From the NCBI GenBank assembly GCA_934454745.1, contig CAKSGP010000001.1, positions 1-37,779 of the forward strand: DNA of 37,779 nt, given 5' to 3'. The notes beneath the pieces are model-generated. The model saw nothing but the letters and a program-made list of their open reading frames with translations, was not told the origin of the DNA and did not search any database. The stretch comes from an uncultured Clostridia bacterium (lineage in GTDB: Bacteria > Bacillota > Clostridia > UBA1381). This document shows, piece by piece, positions 31,970-37,779 of the stretch; position 1 is the first letter of the stretch; the number at the start of each line of letters is the position of its first letter. Made by a program: the position numbers and the translations under genes.

Positions 31970-34638
31970 TGATGTTTTTCCCCCAATCTAAGCTGCGAGT
32001 ATTTTCTTTCAAGCTCAGAATTTATTTCACGACTATATCTGTAAATAACATCACTTGGGTTTTCATACTGATAAACAACCCTTCTGAATGCATTATTTAA
32101 GTTTCTGCTTATGTAATAGTACGCCGGCGATAGTTTAATCTGTGTAACCTGACTCCACTGGGTCTCAAGGGCGTCAAGCTCTCCGGCAGACCACGATATC
32201 GTCTCCATAACCTTTTTATTAGCCGTATTCAATCTGGCTGAGATACCCACTCGTATTTCGGAATTGAAAGCATATTTTTCCTGAGTGTCATCGGAAGTCA
32301 CCCAATCGATAAACTTCATTGCAGTTTCATAGTTATCCGATTCATGTTTAATTATTACCGCACCGGTTACTGTACTGTTTACGCTGCGATTTAAACCGCT
32401 TTCGGTAACCGTTCCCGGTATAGGTGCCATTGCAAAGGAGTTTTGAATTTCCGGAGCACTTACCTTAAGGGTTTTATAGAAAGAGTAATCTGAAATTACA
32501 AAAGGCATCTGTCCTGTGCGGAAACGGTTAGTTGCATCATAAGACTTAGGTATTCCGTATTTTGTAAAAAGCTCAGTCCAATTTTTAAAAGCCTCAACTG
32601 CTTTCGAATCGGTAAGATTAGTAGCTGAAAGCTCCTCATTGTACATTGATACCCCGCTTTGCAAAAGCAATGAATAGAAAGTTTCTTCAGAAATCGAAAT
32701 ACCCATTTGCATACCATTGTTTTGCATTTTTGCAAGCAAGGCATAAAGCTCTTCCCAAGTGTTAGGTACCTTATATCCGTTTGCCTTAAACACATCGGTT
32801 CTATAAAAAATCATTTGAAACGACTGTGTCTGGGGCAGAGCATAAACTGCACCGTTATATGTAAAGCTTATCATTGACGACGGATAAAATCTTTCAAGTA
32901 CACTGTCAATATTATCCATTTCACTTATATCCACCAAAGCGTCACGATAATAAAGATCAGCTATATTTGTTGATGGCAGATTTAAAACTACATCCGGCGC
33001 TTTACCGGAAGCAATTGCCGTCATAATATTTGTTGTTACCAACGAAAGAATTACCGGCACACCGGTAGTTGAGGTGAAATTATCTGTTATAAGTTGGTTC
33101 ATAACTTGAGCCTGATCGCGTCCGAGAGAAATCCAAACGTTTAACGCCTCATCTGTGTTTATATTATTCATTGAACTGTAATCCGAAACAAAGGATCTTA
33201 AAAAAGCCTTGGTTCTAAAGCCGAGTACCGAAAAAAAGTTGAATTTTTTTACACTTGTTTCGGATTTTTCTGGTATCAATTCAAAATAATCAATTTCCAA
33301 AGGTTGCGTTTGCATTGCAGAAAGTACACTTGCAAGATCATATAGCTGACTTCGAAAATAATCAATTTGCTTGGCAATATCGTTTGGCTTTTCCGCCATT
33401 TTCAGAAGCAACCTTGCTGCTTCCTCAATTCTTGCAGATTGAGAGCCGCTGTTTTTACTATCAGCATTGACTTCGTCAATAATCTCATTTAGTGTTTCTG
33501 ATGCTTCTGTTAAGGTTGGTACCATTTCAGGAAGAGACGATTTAAAATCATAATCTCGGTTAAGATCCACGCCGTCTCCCACTATTACATTAATCTTGCT
33601 TGAAAGCTCATTCAGTTTTTCAAGTGTTGTTTTAAATTTATTTATAACATTCTGCAAAGAACCGAGTACAACCTCAAATCTTATTTCATGCTCGCCCTCG
33701 GAAAGATAAATATAGTAATCTCCGTTTTCGTCTCCGGGCACAAAGGATTTAAAATCGTTAGAAGCCGGAATAACAAGACAGTCAAACTCATCAAACGGAA
33801 CCTTGCCATCTACCGTTATTCTTCTCCGAACATCAATACCTGCTATTGCACGTTGACGGTATGAAAGATTAAGCTTGTATAATCCTGATTTTTCTACATT
33901 GACATTATAAGATACCCACTGCCCAACATGTGACCATGATGATCCTCCGAGAATATTGTAATAAATAAGCGAAGGGTCATTTGGATGAACATTCGGGGAT
34001 GAACGGTCATAATTTACAGCAACCTCTAAATGGCTTTTTTCATGAAGAAGTTCAGCTTCAATATATATTGTTTTCGCATCGGAATCTGTTGCAAATCGGC
34101 TTTTTTCTATATTCTTAACATACTCCGAATAAGTCGCCTTTTCGACAACCTTGTTTACAACGATTGACTTGATTTTCACGCCCTCCTGCAGCATCTGCAA
34201 ATTAAGAGTATGTTTGCCCTCGGTAAGCAAAAATCCTGTATGCCAATTCTCATCCTGCGGCATTATAACTACTGTATTTTCTTTTTCCGCTTCAGTTACG
34301 GTCGGACATAGTTCATTACCGTAATCATCCGTTTTGAAACGTTCCCTTTCGCGTGTGTCTACCCATGTGCGGGTAAGATCGTAAACCTGGTCTTCATTAC
34401 CGATATATGGTTCGTCCCATGAAACTGCCACCTGCGGGGAAACATTTCTGCCCTTTAAGGCAGTGTACGTAACATCCACACTGTAACCTGCGTTTTCCTC
34501 TATATTAAATATAAGGCTTGTTTTTTCATTTTCTCTCAAAGTAAATACTGTCTCGTTAGCAACTGCTTTTGCAGGCATTGCCGTAACAGACGAAATGCAT
34601 ACGACTATAACTATCATAAAAGAAATAATTTTTTTCAT
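31966..34638 (-). CDS. Solute-binding protein fused to N-terminal carbohydrate-binding-like domains
   Basis: 890 residues, twice the usual ~430. Signal peptide (1-26, AMPAKAVA) without a lipobox Cys. Residues ~35-170 form a beta-rich domain, and ~190-330 a CBM6/35-like sandwich (IYIEAELLHEK, GQWVSYNVNVEKSGLYKLNL, GEHEIRFEVVLG). About 335-455 is helical and probably coiled-coil. From ~475 to the end is a family 1 sugar-binding protein (VWISLGRDQAQVMNQL, SGKAPDVVLNLP, ALPQTQSFQMIFYRTDVF, MKFIDWVTSDDTQEKYAF). So the receptor carries its own glycan-capture domains. It needs retention by partner proteins or the wall, since no lipid anchor is seen. Its stop overlaps the next permease. Ribosome site AGGAG. 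Confidence 0.9.
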   Translation of the reverse strand: MKKIISFMIVIVVCISSVTAMPAKAVANETVFTLRENEKTSLIFNIEENAGYSVDVTYTALKGRNVSPQVAVSWDEPYIGNEDQVYDLTRTWVDTRERERFKTDDYGNELCPTVTEAEKENTVVIMPQDENWHTGFLLTEGKHTLNLQMLQEGVKIKSIVVNKVVEKATYSEYVKNIEKSRFATDSDAKTIYIEAELLHEKSHLEVAVNYDRSSPNVHPNDPSLIYYNILGGSSWSHVGQWVSYNVNVEKSGLYKLNLSYRQRAIAGIDVRRRITVDGKVPFDEFDCLVIPASNDFKSFVPGDENGDYYIYLSEGEHEIRFEVVLGSLQNVINKFKTTLEKLNELSSKINVIVGDGVDLNRDYDFKSSLPEMVPTLTEASETLNEIIDEVNADSKNSGSQSARIEEAARLLLKMAEKPNDIAKQIDYFRSQLYDLASVLSAMQTQPLEIDYFELIPEKSETSVKKFNFFSVLGFRTKAFLRSFVSDYSSMNNINTDEALNVWISLGRDQAQVMNQLITDNFTSTTGVPVILSLVTTNIMTAIASGKAPDVVLNLPSTNIADLYYRDALVDISEMDNIDSVLERFYPSSMISFTYNGAVYALPQTQSFQMIFYRTDVFKANGYKVPNTWEELYALLAKMQNNGMQMGISISEETFYSLLLQSGVSMYNEELSATNLTDSKAVEAFKNWTELFTKYGIPKSYDATNRFRTGQMPFVISDYSFYKTLKVSAPEIQNSFAMAPIPGTVTESGLNRSVNSTVTGAVIIKHESDNYETAMKFIDWVTSDDTQEKYAFNSEIRVGISARLNTANKKVMETISWSAGELDALETQWSQVTQIKLSPAYYYISRNLNNAFRRVVYQYENPSDVIYRYSREINSELERKYSQLRLGEKHQ

Positions 34639-34665
34639 CGGTTACTCCTTTCAAAAGCACTGATT

Positions 34666-35643
34666 TTATCCGACAAGACCGGAATTTTCTATACTTCGGG
34701 AAAAAGATTTTTGAATTATTAAAAAGAATATTACCAACGGTAATATAAACAACAAACAAGCAGCCTGCTGCTTAGGAATCATATTATACATACTTGTATC
34801 GCTTACATAGGCCAGTGCGGTCCTAACTACTTCATGTATATTTTCTATCTGTAAGGCCATATTTTTGTTAGTCGGAAGATATGTAAGACTGTAAAAATAG
34901 TCTGTCCAATACCATACAATCGAAAATATTGCGCACAAGCAGAAAGTATTGGAAAGATTTGGTGCCATTATGCGTAAATACGTTTTGGTAAAACCGCAAC
35001 CGTCTATTAATGCTGCTTCTTCAAGTTCAACAGGTAACGAAGCATAAAATTGGCGGAATATCATTATCATTAAGCCCGATCTTATTCCTTGGCCTGTTAT
35101 TGCCGGCAATAAAAATGCCCAAATGCTGTCAAGTAAATTTATTGAAGAAGTATGCCCTGTTATTGCTTCAATCAACCCAAAAATGTCAAAATTCTTCATA
35201 AGAAGGTAATTTGACATATTAAGCATTTGCGGCGGCACCATAATTGTAAATACAACCAAAACAAAAAGAATATTACTTAATTTAAACTTAAATCTTGCAA
35301 AACCGTATCCTATCGTTGAACAAATGATCATCTCGGCAAGCGTACATAAAATCGTAATCACACCTGTTAAGAGCAACGGTTTTATTAAATTCAATTTCTC
35401 GAATATAAACTTAAAGTGTTCTACAGTAAATGTCTTTGGCACCCAAACGACCGTGACATCGTAAAAGTCTTGTGTTGCTCTAAATGACATACTTAACATA
35501 TAAAACAACGGATATAAAATCACATAGGCTATTGCAATAAGAAAAAGCCAACGAAGAAGGGCAGAAAACATTTTGCCGAGATAATAAACAGGAGATATTT
35601 CAAGGCTGTTATTGTTTCTGTTGAAACGGGTATTATCTGCCAT
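34666..35643 (-). CDS. CUT1 carbohydrate ABC permease (MalG/LplC type), second pair
   Basis: 325 residues, about six membrane helices, EAA loop EEAALIDGCGFTKTYLRIMAP. The longer N-terminus (about 30 polar residues) precedes the first helix. It overlaps the upstream permease gene by 11 bp and ends 27 bp before the solute-binding fusion gene. It pairs with the product of 35633-36559. Confidence 0.93.
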   Translation of the reverse strand: MADNTRFNRNNNSLEISPVYYLGKMFSALLRWLFLIAIAYVILYPLFYMLSMSFRATQDFYDVTVVWVPKTFTVEHFKFIFEKLNLIKPLLLTGVITILCTLAEMIICSTIGYGFARFKFKLSNILFVLVVFTIMVPPQMLNMSNYLLMKNFDIFGLIEAITGHTSSINLLDSIWAFLLPAITGQGIRSGLMIMIFRQFYASLPVELEEAALIDGCGFTKTYLRIMAPNLSNTFCLCAIFSIVWYWTDYFYSLTYLPTNKNMALQIENIHEVVRTALAYVSDTSMYNMIPKQQAACLLFILPLVIFFLIIQKSFSRSIENSGLVG

Positions 35644-36559
35644 TTTTCTTTATTCCTTTCTCTTTCACCGTTTCATTTTTTTTAAATATAAAGGGTCTGA
35701 ACACGAGAAAAACAATTAAGATTACAGCAATTATAAGCAAAAAATATATCCAACTCATTGCCGCCGCCTTTGAAAACTCTATTTTTGTGTTTGCCATGCT
35801 TACTATATACTGAAGAGCACTATTGTTAACATTTGTAAATGTATCAATAATCGTATATATTGTAAGTGCAAATACATACGGTGTGACCGTGGGAAATGTT
35901 ACTTTCCAAAAGGTTTCCCATGCCTTTGCCCCTTCTACCGTTGCTACCTCATAATACGATTGCGGAACACTCAGCAAAGCTATAAGAAATACAAGAATCT
36001 GCACCGCACTGTCCCATACCAAATCAGCCACCGAAGAAACAGTCGTGCTTATAACAGATATCAATCCATCCGGTAAACCGGCTAATGTTAATATTCTTGT
36101 TAGACCGCTTGAATCAAAAAGCGCAACTTCTTCCCCAGCTGTCATTACAACTTCACTTGAATTAAAATTAATAACATTCATAACAAGATCACAGCCGATA
36201 ACAACCGGCAGAAAGAATATTACTCTCATAAACGTTCTTCCGTGAAATTGTTGATTAAGCACAACCGCCGAAAACAAACTGAACAAAATTATAAACGGCA
36301 CCTCATACAAAAGGGTACCCATACTCGTAAGCAAGTGGGTTGTATAATAAGAGTCCTCAGAAATTGCATAATTAAAATTATCGGCAATTCCTTTAAGTGG
36401 GTTCAATACAAAACCGGTGTCCGCAATCTGCATATCCGTGAAAGCCAATTTAACCAACAGCGTAAGCGGCTGCACAAAAAAAATCAAAAAACCGACAATC
36501 CAAGGCAGTATATATATGTATCCCATCAAAGAACGACTTTTCTGATAGTTAAGCTTCAT
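35633..36559 (-). CDS. CUT1 carbohydrate ABC permease (MalF/LplB type), first gene of the operon
   Basis: 308 residues with six or more membrane helices; the ATPase-docking loop reads YEVATVEGAKAWETFWKVTF. The ATG at 36559 has GGGAGG eight bases upstream and follows a ~110-nt leader from the predicted promoter at 36679-36706. A long loop between helices 1 and 2 (FVLNPLKGIADNFNYAISED) is usual for MalF/LplB permeases. As first gene it sets the expression of the whole locus under the divergent AraC-type regulator. Confidence 0.93.
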   Translation of the reverse strand: MKLNYQKSRSLMGYIYILPWIVGFLIFFVQPLTLLVKLAFTDMQIADTGFVLNPLKGIADNFNYAISEDSYYTTHLLTSMGTLLYEVPFIILFSLFSAVVLNQQFHGRTFMRVIFFLPVVIGCDLVMNVINFNSSEVVMTAGEEVALFDSSGLTRILTLAGLPDGLISVISTTVSSVADLVWDSAVQILVFLIALLSVPQSYYEVATVEGAKAWETFWKVTFPTVTPYVFALTIYTIIDTFTNVNNSALQYIVSMANTKIEFSKAAAMSWIYFLLIIAVILIVFLVFRPFIFKKNETVKEKGIKKNGR

Positions 36560-36678
36560 CCCTTATGCCTCCCTGTTATGTCTTTGATAATTATATTTTA
36601 ATACTATTTATAGATACTGAATAGATTAAATTTTTTAAAAACGCTCGGAAATACTATAATTTTTTAAGATTTTTGTTT

Positions 36679-36706
36679 TTTATATCATAAAGATATTTTA
36701 TATCAA
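36679..36706 (-). promoter_or_regulatory. Predicted promoter of the minus-strand carbohydrate operon
   Basis: On the minus strand TTGATA (36701-36706), 16 bp, TATAAA (36679-36684), about 110 bp before the first permease ATG. The region is very AT-rich, so other matches exist. Confidence 0.5.
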
Positions 36707-36729
36707 TAAAAAATTAGTCAATTTTGGCA

Positions 36730-36751
36730 ATTGAAACTTCCTGTTTTCAAT
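36730..36751. promoter_or_regulatory. Inverted repeat in the divergent promoter region, candidate operator
   Basis: ATTGAAA (36730-36736) and TTTCAAT (36745-36751) are exact inverted arms with an 8-bp spacer, lying between the two divergent promoters. The place suits binding by the AraC-type regulator encoded next door, although AraC proteins more often use direct repeats. Confidence 0.4.
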
Positions 36752-36771
36752 ACTTTTATTGTAAATTCGGC

Positions 36772-36800
36772 TTGAATTTAATGCTTTTTTATGATATATT
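36772..36800 (+). promoter_or_regulatory. Promoter of the AraC-type regulator
   Basis: TTGAAT (36772-36777), 17 bp, TATATT (36795-36800). It lies 35 bp before the ATG at 36836, which is preceded by GGTGA as ribosome site. Confidence 0.6.
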
Positions 36801-36835
36801 AAAAAAGAGTTTAAAATTTTAAAATTGGTGACAAT

Positions 36836-37672
36836 ATGGATAAGAAAAACTTTGAAAAAAAAATAGCAATAGAAATAGAGCCTTCTATTTTTGACTACAC
36901 TCGTGAAATTGCAAGCAGCATGGATTATATTCATTTCCACAACACTTATGAAATTTATTTTCTTACCGAGGGGAAACGGCACTATCTTGTTGAACATCGG
37001 CTTTTTGAAGTGTCCGCAGGTGATCTTATCGTTATTCCTCCTCGCATAGTACACCGTGCTTTAAATACATTTGATACAACGCCAACCGATTATACCGCAA
37101 GATACCTTCTTTCACCGAAGGAAAGCTATATTCCTAACAATTTAAAAAAAGTCTTTGGAAAATATCATTATAAGCTTTCTGAGGAAGACAAAAAATTTGT
37201 GCTTGAAAACATGAAGGCTATAAAAAAAGAAATTGAAATTTACGATGAATTTTCTTTGCAACTTTATAAAAATCATTTATACTCAATACTTGTAATGCTT
37301 GCCAGAAACTATGCTGACCTTAACAATAAGGAAAACTTTGATAATAGCCGTAAAATAGGAACAGTAATTCAAAATATTATTGATTATATAAGCAAAAATA
37401 TTAAAAATGATATTTCCCTAAGTGAGCTTGCAGAAAGATACGGTTATACAAAAGAGTATTTATCGGCAGAGTTTAAAAAGATTGCCGGCTGCAGATATAA
37501 TGAGTTTTTAAACGCCACCAGAATTGCTACGAGCGCAAAGCTTCTTGTTACAACCGAATACCCCATAAAAACTATTGCGGATATGTGTGGATATAAAAAC
37601 ACTAATTACTTTGCAACGGTATTTAAAAAAGAAATGAACATGTCTCCATCGGAATATCGAAATCAGCTATGA
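36836..37672 (+). CDS. AraC family transcriptional regulator with cupin sensor domain
   Basis: 278 residues. N-terminal cupin-like sensing domain (about 25-110: YIHFHNTYEIYFLTEGKRHY, GDLIVIPPRIVHRAL) carries the His and Glu pattern of AraC ligand pockets. The C-terminal ~100 residues hold two helix-turn-helix motifs: DISLSELAERYGYTKEYLSA, then PIKTIADMCGYKNTNYFATV ending KKEMNMSPSEYR, the classical AraC signature. It is divergent from the 33-kb minus-strand operon and separated from it by 276 bp, so it probably activates that operon on sensing a sugar product. The ATG at 36836 follows GGTGA. It is the only plus-strand gene of the locus; no terminator is seen before the IS end at 37703. Confidence 0.92.
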   Translation: MDKKNFEKKIAIEIEPSIFDYTREIASSMDYIHFHNTYEIYFLTEGKRHYLVEHRLFEVSAGDLIVIPPRIVHRALNTFDTTPTDYTARYLLSPKESYIPNNLKKVFGKYHYKLSEEDKKFVLENMKAIKKEIEIYDEFSLQLYKNHLYSILVMLARNYADLNNKENFDNSRKIGTVIQNIIDYISKNIKNDISLSELAERYGYTKEYLSAEFKKIAGCRYNEFLNATRIATSAKLLVTTEYPIKTIADMCGYKNTNYFATVFKKEMNMSPSEYRNQL

Positions 37673-37702
37673 GCTTAAGCGTCTATTAACTGTAGGATAG
37701 TA

Positions 37703-37779
37703 GAGTCTTCTTTAGATATTGTGTAAACCTCCGAGATGGTATAAAATAGAAATATCAAATTGGAGGTTATTATTATGCC
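37703..37779 (+). mobile_element. 5' end of an outward-facing insertion sequence (right boundary)
   Basis: Bases 37703-37778 are the exact inverted copy of 1-76. The transposase ATG (37775-37777) follows GGAGG and points rightward out of the window. Only the untranslated end is present, so the family and completeness are not visible. Confidence 0.75.

Noticed and set aside
34556..34759. 67-codon minus-strand frame between the permease and the solute-binding fusion
   Set aside because: Mostly overlaps the two real genes in another frame.
36698..37054. 118-codon minus-strand frame opposite the AraC-type gene
   Set aside because: Antisense shadow of the regulator and promoter region; no ribosome site or family features.

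Overview
The window looks like a piece of a low-GC Bacillota (Clostridia) genome. Support: AT-rich DNA, strong GGAGG-type ribosome sites, Lys/Asn/Ile-rich proteins, lipoproteins with Ser/Asn linkers, a dockerin-like C-terminus and CUT1-type sugar ABC transporters. No rRNA, tRNA or CRISPR array was seen. Both ends carry the same ~76-bp sequence in inverted orientation, which reads as the 5' end of an insertion sequence whose transposase starts at each edge and points outward. The window is therefore bounded by two inverted IS copies, or is a contig that broke at them.

Layout. Positions 77-2250 hold a small toxin-like island: a toxin/immunity-like pair (100-907) and a Fic protein (1195-2190). 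Positions 2251-4030 are a scar: a compound terminator, a frameshifted second copy of an EamA exporter gene, an IS remnant, and the first ~60 codons of a PfkB sugar kinase cut off by that remnant.

From 36559 down to 3821 almost everything is on the minus strand, in tight, often overlapping order, as one large carbohydrate-utilisation locus. In transcription order: two CUT1 permeases, a carbohydrate-binding-domain/solute-binding fusion protein, two more permeases, an NHL/TPR membrane protein, a YIP1 membrane protein, a DUF5696 protein, a four-unit repeat protein ending in a dockerin-like domain, a 2096-residue eight-unit repeat protein with a C-terminal membrane anchor, a DUF4874/DUF4832-like lipoprotein and a solute-binding lipoprotein. 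Then come a polysaccharide deacetylase remnant, a GH4 glycosidase with a CHEV motif, a trehalase/GH63-like (alpha/alpha)6 glycosidase, an SDR protein, an EamA exporter, a PIG-L deacetylase, a Gfo/Idh/MocA oxidoreductase, a cupin, a second PIG-L protein lacking the usual catalytic Asp, a NagB-like protein, and the broken kinase. A divergent AraC-type regulator (36836-37672) faces the operon.

Inferred working model: surface proteins capture a glycan, the ABC system imports oligosaccharides using an ATPase encoded elsewhere, and cytoplasmic enzymes hydrolyse, deacetylate, oxidise or deaminate the sugars. The CHEV GH4 enzyme suggests alpha-galacturonosyl material and the PIG-L/NagB-like pair suggests an N-acetylated amino sugar, but the substrate is not proven by sequence. 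The most novel parts are the multi-repeat surface proteins, the four-permease transporter with its carbohydrate-binding solute receptor, and the linked DUF5696-YIP1-NHL genes.
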